In this document: piece by piece, positions 1 through 11,240 of the stretch | Numbering within the stretch: position 1 is the stretch's first letter | Layout of the letters: every line of letters begins with the position of its first letter | DNA from: Glyphotaelius pellucidus | Lineage: Eukaryota > Arthropoda > Insecta > Trichoptera > Limnephilidae | Length of the DNA: 64,000 nt | Reading direction: 5' to 3' | NCBI GenBank assembly: GCA_936435175.1 | Contig: OW386539.1 | Span: 35,006,524 to 35,070,523 of the forward strand | Notes under the pieces: generated by a model | What the model was told of the DNA's origin: nothing | What the model saw: only the letters and a program-made list of their open reading frames with translations | Database searches by the model: none | Program-made: the position numbers and the translations under genes

Positions 1-2841
1 TTTTATTTCACCTAGATTTAATTAAATAATAATATATTTCATCATTTTAATTGGAATCAAAAATCGAAAATAAAATGCGCCAACATATTTCTCTTATCAC
101 AACGATGACAATATTACAAAGGAGCCAGTGTGTAAATATTTGGCGTTTGTCCGTGTGAATACAGGTGTAATGATTCATATTGTTGTGGAACACAGAATAT
201 ACAAGTTTCCATTTTTATAAGTAAATATAGCCAGCCATTGTGTTAATATTGTTCTAATGACATTACACGCCTGTTTTAGTGTCAATGTAATCAAATGGTT
301 AGTTATTGGTGAACAGATGATGGAAAAAAACCTAACACATTTTCAGATCATGAATCATCGAAATAAACTATTTTTGGACAATGTTAAATCTATAAAGAAA
401 TACACGAATCGGTTCGTTTTTAGCTGACAACTTTTGCGTAAAGCGTTCGAGATGTTTTTGTCAAACCGGATTAAAAAAACATGCAGCTATTAACGCTGTA
501 CAAATAATTTGTTTATAATTATTGCAAATCAGAAAAAAAAATTTATGTGGTATAATGGAATATAATTTCCTATGAAATAATCGCCTGGGGAGGAACATAG
601 AATAACCATTAGACATTTTTCATCATCTGGTAATGTACCAGAAGGGTAAGATTTATCCCACCAATCATTTATTTCAAGAAACTGAAATTATGGAACTAAG
701 GCGGATCTACTGTACGCAATGTCATAAATTTATATTTGCTCGTCCTAGCAATTTCACTAAAAACACAAATCGCTCTAGCCAGAGACAAACCACACGTGTG
801 TACTGTGCCTCACTGCAAAACCTGGCAGGCCCAAAGGCACATCAACTGTATTTCCCCAAAATTGTTCAATTCCTTACTCAATTCCATCAACACGTGTCAA
901 AAATCTGAACGTACATAAAAAATGTTAAAATCTGGGAAAAAAATAATTTGGAAGGTGTAAATTTTTTTCTATAATTAATACTATCTGTTTCTATGTACTC
1001 AAATATTCTGTGTCTTTCTGAATATTTAGATTAAAAAAAGGAAATGTGTAAATATCTAAATACATATATACGTATGTATTTATGTATGTGGATTGTGGGT
1101 GTATAACTGTAAACGTGTATTTACATTTTTTTTTCTAAATTTTATTTTAACCACTACTGTTTATTATCCACATACTGTAATACCCACGCACAGGTTTGTA
1201 GTTTTTTTTTGTTACTCTCTTACATTTTGTTATTATGTATGTAAATGTATCAAAAAAACTTTGCCAATAAAAAAAAGATAATTAATTGTCAGATTAATGC
1301 CTTTAAGTGCAAATTGGGTGATAAGTTTACTTTACCGTTAATAAAGTCATCATTCAAACAATAATCTACTTCATTAGAATTAATTAGATCATAAAGCAGA
1401 CTTTTAAACAATTGACGGTTAAGATGCGAAAAACGATTAAGAGGTAAAAAACCATTTTTCGCAAATTCGCAGTGGGTAAAATTTAACGTTTCACTTACCC
1501 AACCTTGGCAGTATAATAAACACTTGCGGCGAATCACCACAAAGCAATGCAAAATCATGTATTTTTGTTTGAAAATTTGATATATAGCTTAGAAATAATA
1601 TAGATTCTTTAATTAAATAAAAGAGAGAAAAAATAGAGTATCAGACCTACAAAAACTGCAATAAAGTTCAAAATCTTCTACTTTCAAACCCCCTTTTGGT
1701 TTTGGTATTATTGCATAATGTGAAAATTAAGTTCTTTAGAAAATGATCGTAAAACAATACAATATTTGTGCCTGAACTAGGCTAAATAGAAAGAAACACA
1801 CTTTTTGGAGATGTTTTTTCTTGAATAAATCAAAACAGGCGCCTGGCGTAAAACGGGAATTAAGACCTTATCGCCACTCACACAAGGAGTGTTATTGTTA
1901 GTGATACGATTCCAAATGTTACACGGCGTGGTGCATCGCCTTAACAGATTTACAAGTATGAGTCACTCATTAAATTCTGATCTCAGATAAAACTTGCATT
2001 AATAGAAAATAAATTGTTTTTATTTCTCAACAATGTTAATGGATATTTTTCACGGTAAATGACGTGTAACGATAGTCCAAGTACTTAAACATTTTATTGT
2101 TATGAATTTATGCAGACTTATACTTCAGATATCAGATTCAGATTAAATCTAAGGAAATAACATATTATGATTGCCAGTTTCCCGCAAGTCGTTCAAAGCA
2201 ATTTTTTGGATGTAGGGTGCGCCTACTATAATAAAAATGTAGCTATTTACTAAGATAATATCAACTTCAAACGTGTACGCACTAGGCGCGGTGTTTATTA
2301 TTATGCAGGTAATCAAATTTTATGAAAAGAAATAGAAAATTAATTGACTCAACGTAGCGAAGTCCTGCTTTAACTGGATTATTTGACATCGATTTTTATC
2401 AATTTGTTTGTTGGCCAAGATGGTGGCCGTGCTGGACACTACCTTTTTTTCCCGCCAGAGTTCCAATGATCGTGGTTCCCACTATGAGCTGTCAAATCGG
2501 AACGATCAATATTATGGGACCTACCGGCCTGCAAGAAAGTTTGAAAAGAGAACAGTCATTGAGTAACATTTCTTTGGAAAAAATTGCAAAAAATCTTATA
2601 TGAAAAAAAAAATACTGACTTACAAATCTTTTGATTTCAGAGCAAATTTTGGTTTTGACTTATTAAATAAGAGAAAATTTAAAAAATACTTTTTTGAACG
2701 CTAGGTCTATAAACCACAGAGCTACTAGTATTCTTTGAACAAAATAAATCTCTGGAAAAATTCCCGGATTTAAAAAAAATACTAGGTATTAGACATGGAT
2801 GAGATTTAAAATTCATAAGAAGAGAAGTGCTCAAAAACGAG
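1..2841. other. AT-rich stretch, no gene recognised
   Basis: No exon, RNA gene or complete mobile element is recognised. An 89-codon open frame on the minus strand at 1289-1558 resembles no family I know and lacks supporting signals. The part at 1545-1745 shares short phrases with 33700-33760 and 34510-34620 (for example a run reading atcatgtatttttgttt), so it may be an old dispersed repeat. A short GC-richer patch near 2410-2530 contains a YY1-like AAGATGG motif but nothing else. Confidence 0.5.
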
Positions 2842-3215
2842 TTTTTATTTTACATTAGCTTCCATAAGAGGCCCCGGGGAAAAAATTCCCTCAGGGCCTA
2901 TATCTTCATTGCATCATCATGGGATGCTGTGTGGAGGGTCTTTTTAGGGAAAGGAAGTTCTAGGTAGGAAAAAGGTATGAGTGACGAACCTATGAATCCA
3001 TTCCCCCACTTCGTTGCAAGGCGGTGGGTCGAAAGATTCCGGCTGGAGAGGTGAAAAGGTCTCCTTAAATCAGCCTCTCCCGATCCGGCCTGCTAAGTAG
3101 TAGATGGGCAAACGCACTCGTCGCTAAGACCTAGACCAACCTTATCTCATAAACCCGAGCACCCTTGCTAGGTTATCAAACGTAGCGAAACACTTGGGGT
3201 GATTATGGTAGGAGA
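2842..3215 (-). mobile_element. Family A retroposon, copy A1
   Basis: Reverse-oriented copy of the dispersed poly(A)-tailed family A. It starts with the T-rich complement of the tail, then the terminal hairpin region (ctcagggcc at about 2892; gctgtgtggagg at about 2929), the pyrimidine-rich middle and the conserved box read here as gtagcgaaacacttgggg. The far 5' end (the GGTACCGCC box) is missing, so the copy is 5'-truncated. The outer hairpin arm next to the tail is mutated (cttccataag), so it can no longer pair fully. Non-coding; any open frame across it is a by-product of the repeat. Confidence 0.8.
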
Positions 3216-3469
3216 ATTACGTTTATTATTGAAAACAAAATTTATTTTGTCATCAACAAATTCCATTTAATGTCTGCAAGATAATGAGTAATGCCTGAAT
3301 GTCAACACAAAATACGGTGTAAAAATGCAATTTTGTTACTAAGCAGAATATATATTGATTACAAGTGCAATAAAAACACTTTCATGCAACATAATTTCTT
3401 GATTCACAACGATTGTATTTCCTCGAGTGAGAGAAAGATATTTTATTCGATACGAAGTAGGTAAGTATG
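3216..3469. other. Spacer without recognised feature
   Basis: AT-rich spacer between the A1 retroposon and the GC-richer patch. Nothing supportable is seen. Confidence 0.5.
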
Positions 3470-3780
3470 ATTGCTAGCATTAAATTTCCCACACACTAAA
3501 CAGAGCGAAGCATTTCCCTGGTGTGGTGTGTCGGGTGTCTGTGTTGGGCTGGTGTCGTGTGCAAGGTCACTGCCGGTGCAACAGACTGCTCAGTGCACAC
3601 ACCACACACTGCAGTTTGTAGTTCCACCCTCACCTTGCTGCGTTGAATGCGCTATTGAGACCACTCGGTTAAGTGGAATAAGGTGACGCGCATTTCATTA
3701 AGTCCGACGTCACACGGTATCACTGTGGAGAGGTGCGGCTCACACACGTCCGGCGGAGGCTGAGGTGAGAGTGGTCCTTT
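3470..3780 (+). promoter_or_regulatory. GC-richer, CpG-containing patch, possible promoter or 5' exon
   Basis: About 300 bp stand out from the AT-rich surroundings, with many CG and CA/TG dinucleotides. An arthropod initiator-like TCAGT lies at about 3590 and a good splice-donor-like GAG|GTGAGAG at about 3760. No repeat family explains it. It could be the promoter and non-coding first exon of a host transcript on the plus strand. That is inference from composition and two short motifs only; an unrecognised old transposon is the main alternative. Confidence 0.25.
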
Positions 3781-3942
3781 ACCATCCAAATTAGAATTAA
3801 AAATTAATCATAAAACTCGGATTTGCTTTCAATTTTTAATGTAATCTTCAAGAAGGCAGCTGTTTATTTGAACAAATTCAGACAAGCGATAAAGTGAAAG
3901 ATCACCTTCATCACAACATAATCATCATTCAGGGCTCCATGA

Positions 3943-4500
3943 CAGTTGGCCCCCGGCATACTTATATACAATAAGTAGTCGGTTTAGGGAAAATAGGGAA
4001 ACCTACTAATTATACAAAATGTAACTTCCCGAAGAGGTGTGCAAATAGGATTTACCGCCGAATAACAAAAGTCGAAAACATATTTTCATTCAAACGAATC
4101 AATGTAATTTGGGAGACGGGAATGGGTACCGCCGCCCCGGGAACCTTTATTGGATAACCAACTCTGCCATAGGTCACCCCAAGTGGTACATTTGGTGATT
4201 TAGCAGGGGTACCCGGGTTCACGGGGTGAGGTTTGTCTAGGTCGGAGGTGGATGACCAGGACTCACTGAACCCCAGATTCCTACCCACCCTTTAAACCCC
4301 TTTCCTTCCCAGACCTTTTCTCTCGTCTTTTTCCTAAAAAAAACCCTCCACATAGCTTCCCTAAAGATGACATAGGCTCTGAGGGAAATTATTTTCCTCA
4401 GGGCCTCCTGTGTGGAGCTCATGTAAAAAAAAATCAAGGAAAAACTGCTCGTCTAAGCGTATAAGTACAAAAAAATCGACATTGTAAATAAGTTCGTTTG
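3943..4500. mobile_element. Small inverted-repeat element B, copy B1 (interrupted by A2)
   Basis: The same flanking sequence is found at 26439-27142, which defines a dispersed element. The left tip reads cagttggcccccgg. Internal landmarks shared with B2 are a taccgccRaataacaaaa phrase, catattttcattcaaa, and gtataagtacaaaaa followed by gacattgtaaata near the right end. B1 is split by the family A copy at 4103-4432. The right inverted tip seen in B2 is not found after 4500, so B1 is truncated there. No coding capacity; probably a non-autonomous DNA element. Confidence 0.6.
4103..4432 (+). mobile_element. Family A retroposon, copy A2, inserted in B1
   Basis: Starts at tgtaatttgggagacggg, passes the GGTACCGCCGCCCCGGG box, the middle and the terminal hairpin, and ends atgtaaaaaaaa. 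It is flanked by a direct ATCAA at 4098-4102 and 4433-4437, a likely target-site duplication. The B1 host continues on both sides. It lacks about 130 bp in the middle compared with A9, with a junction also found in A12 (both carry a tggatgaccaggac-type phrase or its complement), so it belongs to a short subfamily. Confidence 0.85.
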
Positions 4501-5132
4501 ATAACTATACCAAATTATTATTAAAGGTATTTTGGAAGTCGGTTTTAGGCAACGATATTGAAAAAGGTTTTAGGTTTGAAATTTGGTAAATAATGCACAA
4601 AAAATTATGATTTTGTAATAATTAAAATTTTTGGAGAACGATTATTATTTTCGTCGATTCACCGTCATTCAGACCTGAAATATTACTTGATATGGCTTTA
4701 GGTATATTTATAAATCGACATTTAAAAGCTAGGTAAGTTCTATCAATCCCTGTCATTTTTTCTTTCGTTCGTTTCACTAGAATCCATAATTTTAATGGTG
4801 TCGTATTCCCCCCAGGTGCAGTGGCTGCAGTAGTTGATCTCTACTCTACTGCGGTGGTCATAAAAAAATAAAACTTGATGTTTGTTAGTTGAGGGATAAT
4901 CTAGTTTACATTTATATCAATGAGCCCAACTCACGATTTCTCTAAACACAATCATGACCACGAAGGTAAAGCATACAGATAATGGATATTGATCGGATTT
5001 GATTACTCCAGGAGAGAGCCAGCGTACTCGAAAAAGCCGACATAATAACGACGGTACACGTGGTTTATTCCTTGTTCGTAAGTGGGTGTGTCATTCAGAA
5101 CTATAAGAGGGCATACATTAAGCCGCCGCTAC
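4501..5132. other. AT-rich spacer
   Basis: No gene or repeat recognised. Confidence 0.5.
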
Positions 5133-5755
5133 CCGAATTTCTATCGATTTCTTACATATCTCCCTTAAACATTTGAAGTTTTTAAGCTCTTAAAAAAATA
5201 TATGTTATTTTTGAAGATAATATCTAGATACGTTCCATGTCGAAACGCAAATTATATGAAATTCCCTCGATAGAAAAAAATCGCAAAGTATGCTCCGAAA
5301 ATTATTTAAAACAAGTTTATTTCTATTATTTTACAAGTTATATTTGTCAAAAAATTCACAATATTTCTTTAAACGATACTTAAGATACCTTTCACAAGAT
5401 TTATGCTGCATGCTCTGTTTTAAACGAGTCATGTTTTATTAAGGGTCTACCATTCGTATTTCGACCGATTTCTTACATATCTCCCTTAAACATTTGAAGT
5501 TTTTGAGCTCTTAAAAAATAAATGCTATTTTTGAAGATAATGTCTAGATACGTTCCACGCAGAAACGCAAATTATATGAAAATCCCTCGATAGAAAAAAA
5601 TCGCAAAATATGCTCCGAAAATTATTTTAAACAAGTCTATTTCTTTTATTTTACAAGTTAAATTTGTGAAAAAATTCACAATGTTTCTTTAAATGATACT
5701 TAAGATATTCCACGAGATTTTTGCTCTATTTTAAACGAGTCATGTTTTATTAAGC
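5133..5755. repeat. Tandem duplication, period 321 bp
   Basis: Two direct copies, about 5133-5450 and 5454-5755. The phrase cttacatatctcccttaaac starts at 5151 and again at 5472, giving a period of 321 bp. Both copies contain agatacgttcca, tccctcgatagaaaaaaatc and aaacgagtcatgttttatta, with point differences and small indels. No coding potential. The pair may be subterminal repeats of an old DNA element. Confidence 0.85.
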
Positions 5756-6005
5756 TTTTTCGCAATTTTCGCTGCTATTTTACGGCTCAACATATTAGCG
5801 CGCTCTGTCCAACATTCGTAATTACATATCTCTCCATCTTCTTCTTTTCCAGCGCCGTGCGTTTCAAGAGTGCCGCCTTAAGCTTTTTACCAATTTTCGC
5901 ATCAATTAAAAATTGTCATTGAAAATATTGGCGCGCTCTGTCCAACATTCGTAATTACATATCTCTCCATCTTCTTCTTTTTGAGCCGGGAAGCGTCGCC
6001 TTAAT
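5751..6005. repeat. Tandem duplication, period about 133 bp
   Basis: A second, unrelated pair lies directly after the 321-bp pair. The phrase gcgcgctctgtccaacattc starts at 5798 and at 5931. Each unit begins with an aagctttt(t/c) phrase, passes an aattttcgc phrase and ends in catatctctccatcttcttc. The units differ in length in the middle. Two neighbouring tandem pairs suggest the repetitive end of a larger, unidentified element. Confidence 0.8.
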
Positions 6006-6402
6006 TACGTGAACAGTTTTTTTTTTCAATTTAGACTCCCCCCCCCCCCTTGGTGAGATTAAGTGAGATTTGGTGGGACTCTCCCCTCACGTTAGATTTA
6101 CCCTACAGTTGTTAAAGGACTACATTTTTGAAATAAACGTTTTTATAATGGCCATTACGTTTTTTCAGCGGGCAAAATTGGAAACTTAAAAAGAAGTGAA
6201 ACAATTTAATATTTTTTTTTACTATATCTATAATAACATATATTCTTTTAAAGTTGACGTGAGATTTTTATTGACCCCCCTCAGTTTAAATGAGATTTGA
6301 TGAGATTTTACTGGACCCTCCCCCATTTTGAGCTCACGTAATTAATGCATGCCCCTGTACAGGGATAAGGGACAAAAGGCAACAGGGACTAATTTCGGGA
6401 TT
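6006..6402. other. Spacer with C-tracts and a repeated short phrase
   Basis: Contains poly(C) near 6050 and several partial repeats of a phrase like gtgagattTggtgggactc (about 6053, 6083, 6260, 6290, 6305). This looks like degraded simple repetitive sequence. No gene seen. Confidence 0.4.
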
Positions 6403-6594
6403 TCAATTTTCCTGTATGGGTTCCACCGCCCCGGGAACCGTTTAAATTGGATAACCAACATCTCTGCCTTAGGTTATCCCAAGTGGTTCGCTACGTTTGG
6501 TGACTTAGCAGGGGTGCCCGTGTTCATGGGGTGAGGTTTGCCCGAGGGGAACTATTTTCTTCAGGGCCTCCTGTGTGGAGCTAATGTAAAAAAA
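6403..6594 (+). mobile_element. Family A retroposon, copy A3, internally deleted
   Basis: Has the 5' box (ccaccgccccgggaacc), the conserved gtggttcgctacgtttggtg and the 3' end tcctgtgtggagctaatgt plus poly(A). It jumps from gaggtttgccc directly into the inner 3' hairpin arm, losing about 290 bp. The 5' half of the terminal hairpin is therefore lost. Confidence 0.85.
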
Positions 6595-7299
6595 TCAAAG
6601 GCACAAAAATTAACCCAAAAAACACCAAAAAACTGCTCACGTAAAAAAAGGTAACTTATTTGCATCTATTAAAATGATGCACATGTGTATATTCTTCTCC
6701 TAACTAATTGTATCCCAATATTAATTTTGCAATTTAAAGTTGTTTTTTTATTCAAATAATAAATTTTAACCCTTAGGGTACAAAAAATATATTTTATTTC
6801 CTCGTAGGTCTTTACAATAAAAATCGTTTGACGAATTGGATTTATTCTTTAGCCGTGTCCTTATTGATTTTAGAGTAAATTAAAAGTTGTTTAAATATGA
6901 CTAACGATCGTTGGAGTGGAACCATTGGTGTTTCCAAATTAATAATTTGAAATAAGTAGGGTTTTGTCCTGCACAATAATAATTGCACAGCATAACGCGC
7001 CCTTGAGGTGATTTTCTCACGAAAATGGCGCTATGGAAATCATCCAACAATTATTATTATAATTTGTTATCCATTTAAAAAAATCAAAAAAGAATATATT
7101 ATTAAATACACACATAATAAAATAATAATTAAGCTCGATAATAATAAATCGAAATTAATATTGAAGATCGTTTTTTTATCATTACCAATGTGAGATCATA
7201 TTGGACAGGCGAGATTGTCAGACTATTTCCAGAATTGTAGTATTTAGATAAAACATAACTATTTATAGAATTTCAGCATTACTCGAATGACATTATCGG
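6595..7299. other. AT-rich spacer
   Basis: Low-complexity AT-rich sequence including poly(ATA)-like runs near 7050-7150. Nothing supportable. Confidence 0.5.
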
Positions 7300-7848
7300 T
7301 GTGACGGTACCGCCGCCCCGGAAACAATTTATTGAATAAATTGTTTCCGGTGCCCGAGTTCATGGGATGAAGATTGTCTGGGTCTTGGTGATGGTTGCGT
7401 CTGCAAACCTATTACGTGATGGGCCAGATTGGGAGAGATTGGTCGAGGGAGATCTTTTGACCGCTCCAGCAGGACTCTCTCGGAACATCGCCAGTAAGAT
7501 CGATGAATTCATACGTCTGCCACTCCTGGAGACACTGACTCCAGGTTCCTACCAACCCTCATACCCTTTTCCTTCCCAGAACTTCCACCACTGCGTGATG
7601 GGCCAGATCGGGAGAGGTTCGTTGAGGGAGATCTTTTGAACAGTGAGAGGGATGAATTCATACCTCGGTCACTCCTGGAGGCACTAACTTCAGATTCCTA
7701 CCCACCCCTCATACCTTTTTCCTTCCAAGAACGTAATCTCCTTTCTTTTTCCCAAAAGACCATCCAAACAATATCCCCAAAGTTGTCATAGGTCCTGAGA
7801 GGAATTATTTTCCTGAGGGGCTTCCTGTTAGAAGCTAATGTAAAAAAA
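7300..7848 (+). mobile_element. Family A retroposon, copy A4, with internal duplication
   Basis: Starts gacggtaccgccgccccgg and ends aagctaatgtaaaaaaa. Compared with A9 it lacks the segment carrying the gtggttcgctacg box, and it carries an internal direct duplication. The phrase gtgatgggccagat starts near 7406 and again near 7587, each followed by gggagag, ttgagggagatctttt-like and ggatgaattcatac-like text. The terminal hairpin is degraded on both arms. Possible causes are unequal exchange or template switching. Confidence 0.8.
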
Positions 7849-7924
7849 GTAATTTTTAGAACCACATTATGATAAACAAGTCATTTTTGCTTTCCTCTTA
7901 CAACATGGATATCCGATCCAGGTT

Positions 7925-8030
7925 CGTTCGTTTCTCTCCTTAAAAAGACGCTTCGCACAGTATCACCAAATACGACATAGACCCTGAGGTTTGCCTCAGT
8001 GTGGAGATAATTAGAGAAAAACCATTACTT
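7925..8030 (+). mobile_element. Family A retroposon, copy A5, diverged 3' fragment
   Basis: Only the hairpin end is present: ttcgcacagtatcaccaaa, then gacatagaccctgaggttt and cctcagtgtggagataa. The arms still pair in part (CTTCGCACAG against CAGTGTGGAG). 5'-truncated and old. Confidence 0.6.
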
Positions 8031-8552
8031 CATTATGTCATCGATATATAAATGCATTGGGTATTAAGCTATTCTGCATATCCATAAAGAGAAACGGCGT
8101 GATGTTTTTTTTTTTTAATTAATGCGCGTTGCATTAATCACTTTAAGAAGTTAGTGTGGGTGTAAAAAATATTTAAATCAAGGCATGATTATAATAATCA
8201 TTCACGTTCACACACTACCCACGTGTCTAGCTTAGATGCTTCAGTTCGTAATGGGAACTAAGAAGATCATTAAAATAAATGACAAGTTAAAGGTAGGCTA
8301 ACAGGCAGTTTGTTTATAAACACGGCAAAGTGAGCAGACAATGCTTCCTTTCCTTTTCACAGGCTAAAGCGGGTAATTAAATGATTTAACTAAATTTGAA
8401 TAAATTATATTTTTTTCCTTCTTGGCGCCTGCTCCAAGTCATAATTCACTAAATCATGATAGTAAAAATAACATCGTGTTATAAGGTGACGTTAATTATG
8501 GAGAGAATAAAATACTGACGAGGAAATTGATGGCAGCATGAAAAGGGACTCC
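8031..8552. other. AT-rich spacer
   Basis: No gene or repeat recognised. Confidence 0.5.
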
Positions 8553-8902
8553 CTTTTTTACCTTAGCTCCACACAGAGGGCCTTGAAGAAAATAATTTCC
8601 CCCAGGGCCTATGTCAACTTAGATGTTGTGTGGAGGGTTTTTTTTAAGGAAAGGAAGAAGAAGACGTTCTGGGAAGGAAATAGGTATGAAGAGTGGAATT
8701 TTGGGGGTCAGTGCATCTAGGAGTGACGAATGTATGAACCCATCCCCTTCAACTGCGGCGCAAGGCAGCCAAGACCTTGATAAACATCACCCCGTGAACC
8801 CGGCTAAGTTACCAAAGGTAGCGAACCAAATGGGGTGACCTATGGCAGAGGTGTTGGTTATCCAATAAATGGTTCCCTAGTCGGCGGTACCCGACCTCCA
8901 AA
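8553..8902 (-). mobile_element. Family A retroposon, copy A6
   Basis: Reverse-oriented and nearly full at both ends: poly(T), gctccacacagagggcc, gttgtgtggaggg, then tatccaataaatggttccc and cggcggtaccc at the 5' terminus. About 100 bp of the middle is deleted (atccccttcaactgcggcgc runs into agccaagacc). The outer hairpin stem is intact apart from its last pair. Confidence 0.85.
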
Positions 8903-9145
8903 ATGCAATGCATCCTTATCACCATTCACAAGGGACCTAGTCTAGTGTCTTTCAATATATTCCAGGTCCCTGAAAATTTCGTATTTGCAATAACCCTAAT
9001 TTTTACGCGAAATTCGAATTTTGCCATTTTCACGAGAAAAACGTGAAATCCGCAATTTTGGAAGAAATAAGAAATTTAGTTTTGTTTAGTGATTATGTCA
9101 TAGTCAAAGGTCGATATGCAGTCTCTTCGCGGAATGACTGGTTTA

Positions 9146-9218
9146 TCCTAGGTTTGACCAAAGCCTTCTCAGGTATGACTTCAAGTCAGACCTGTGGATT
9201 GACTAGTCAAACCTAGGA
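9146..9218. other. Two-level hairpin (73 bp)
   Basis: Outer arms tcctaggtttgac (9146-9158) and gtcaaacctagga (9206-9218) are perfect complements. An inner pair, caggtatgact (9170-9180) and agtcagacctg (9184-9194), matches at 10 of 11 positions around a 3-nt loop. It has a size and shape compatible with a precursor-like hairpin or a tiny MITE. No expression evidence can be read from the sequence. Confidence 0.6.
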
Positions 9219-9236
9219 GCGCCGGAGCTTCGAGGA

Positions 9237-9593
9237 TTGAATATAACAATTAGACCTAAAAGCCAGGTACCAATTTCCCAAACTTCCTCTTCATCTTTCT
9301 CTCTTTCTGTTCTCAGAAAATCTTCCGCAAAATCTTCCTTTCGGGGATTCCATAAATCCAATGTGCGGTGTAACCATCACGTGAAAAACCTTTCAACGGT
9401 TTATCAAGATTTAAGGAAAAAAGTGGAAACGAATGGAAAATTGACAACGGGCATGAACAGAGAGATACGAAGAACGGTCCCGGGATGGATCGACCCTCCG
9501 ATGCCCTCGAATGCCCTCCACCTTATATATCAACAAAACTTTAAAAATCATCACAACAGCAAGCCAGTTTTGCACAGAAAAGATCCGTTTTAA
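9237..9593 (+). CDS. Unrecognised 118-codon open frame
   Basis: The longest frame in this part of the window, running from ATG to TAA. The product is basic and Ser/Asn/Lys-rich with no motif I recognise, no signal peptide and no membrane segment. No promoter, poly(A) signal or paralogue was seen. It may be chance or a fragment of an old element; the phrase ccctccgat recurs just downstream at about 9660. Very tentative. Confidence 0.12.
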   Translation: MNITIRPKSQVPISQTSSSSFSLSVLRKSSAKSSFRGFHKSNVRCNHHVKNLSTVYQDLRKKVETNGKLTTGMNREIRRTVPGWIDPPMPSNALHLIYQQNFKNHHNSKPVLHRKDPF

Positions 9594-10860
9594 TGTATTT
9601 TTGCAGTGTTAAATTAGTAGACTGTTAGTGTATGGAGGCAATCCAAATGGCGGTCGACACCCTCCGATAGAAGATGGATTTATAACTAATATTTAACTTC
9701 ATCCGCCATAACACAGGGACATCCCTAGCATGGCGAATGAATTAAGACAATTTTTTTGTTCATTGTATAAACTTCTTTTAATAAATAAATAAAAAATAAA
9801 TAAATAACAAAAAGAATAATAATAAATTGTTTCCTGAAGGGCGAGCATCGGTGCTACGTACATTGCATCCTCGAGGAGGTAGGCGCAACGTTTGGGACTA
9901 CCGCTACAAAGATATACTAAAACTTCTCTTGAATGTTTCTGTAGGTACCTATTGCATTCAGATTTTTGTTTAATTGTTCATTCACTTATGAATTATTCTA
10001 TCATAGTTCTTTGTTACACTAAAACTTTTATTATAATTAGTTAGCTACCGAAACGAACGAACAATGCAAAACCTTTTGTAGCAAGCGCCTCGGCACGTTA
10101 CCGACAATTGCATAAATTTATGTGCGTGAGATTTTGTGAGGAAATAACAATGTTTCAATTCCAACTTATCTCGAATCTACGTAATGCTCGGCCATTAATA
10201 TAAAGCGTAACAAGTCAATGGGAGCAACGAGTTAAGGCTGTGTTTCAACCGTGTCCATTTGCAGAATTGCTGGTCTAAAGGTCCCCTGAAATAAAGAAGG
10301 TAATTTATGTAAGTATTTATTGTTACCTCTGAAATTGGAATGTTGATGGTGAATCCTTTGGTCAAGTGAAGGAAAAATCCTTGGTTTATCCAAGATTAAG
10401 GAGCGAAGCCAAATACTTTAGTACTCATAAAGTAAAGGCACATGAAACATATTCCTCACTGGTTAGAATAGGTAATTCTCTCATTTATATTCAAAACACT
10501 CGATCTAGCGTCAGGTTTATAAAACCAGGCGTCACTAATTTTCGAAGCACTCTCAAGTTTTCGCTCGTGCTTTAAAACTGATCCTCGTACCTCCCGGGGG
10601 TACTCAAGAAGACACAAAACAACACCAAAATAAAACTAGACAAACGTCACCAGTGACTCGCTGAGGGAAACGCGATTCTCAGCTTCTGCACACTGTACCA
10701 AATATTCATAAAAATTAATTTCGCTTCCGAGATGTGTACATAATGCAAGTAGTTGATAGGACACTGTTATTTTAGCCGCAGCACTTTCCACGGTAATAAT
10801 TTGCACAATTCTATCGCTGAAATCACTCTGTTATCAAACATTTGCTCGCTTTATCAATGT
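9594..10860. other. Spacer without recognised gene
   Basis: Contains an AATAAATAAATAAA-type low-complexity run at about 9780-9830, of the kind that ends several LINE relics here, but no coding remnant in front of it. Otherwise nothing is seen. Confidence 0.45.
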
Positions 10861-11240
10861 CAACATTTGTAGCACACACAATAAAGAATTGGGGAACGCC
10901 GGCACCAGTGGCAGTGGATAGTGGCCGCACCGGCTGACGAGGATACTGCGAGTATATTTCACAGCAGGTTCATAACATTCCACGAGGTGAAGTCTCTCGA
11001 CTCTCGGACAAGTGCCTGCAGTGGCAGTGTTTACACGGTATTCGGGAAGCTATCACCAGTTTCTCAACACAAGCGGACAACGTGTGCGCCGCACGCCTGC
11101 CACCTATCGACTGAATTACAATACGGTCTCTCGTCTAACTGGTTTTACTAGAACTGCCGAATGAATGGCAGCCGTGAGCCGCTTCGTGTGGCTGGAGACT
11201 CTAGAGAGGCGATTTCTTCCCTCCACTAAATGTTTACAAT
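10861..11240. promoter_or_regulatory. CpG-richer patch, possible promoter or exon
   Basis: About 380 bp with clearly higher GC and many CG dinucleotides (cgccggcacc, ggccgcaccggctgacg, tgtgcgccgcacgcctgcc), in contrast with AT-rich flanks. It contains a 76-codon frame (10921-11151, GTG-initiated) of unknown nature. No repeat family in this window matches. It could be a first exon or promoter, or simply an unmatched old element. Confidence 0.22.
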
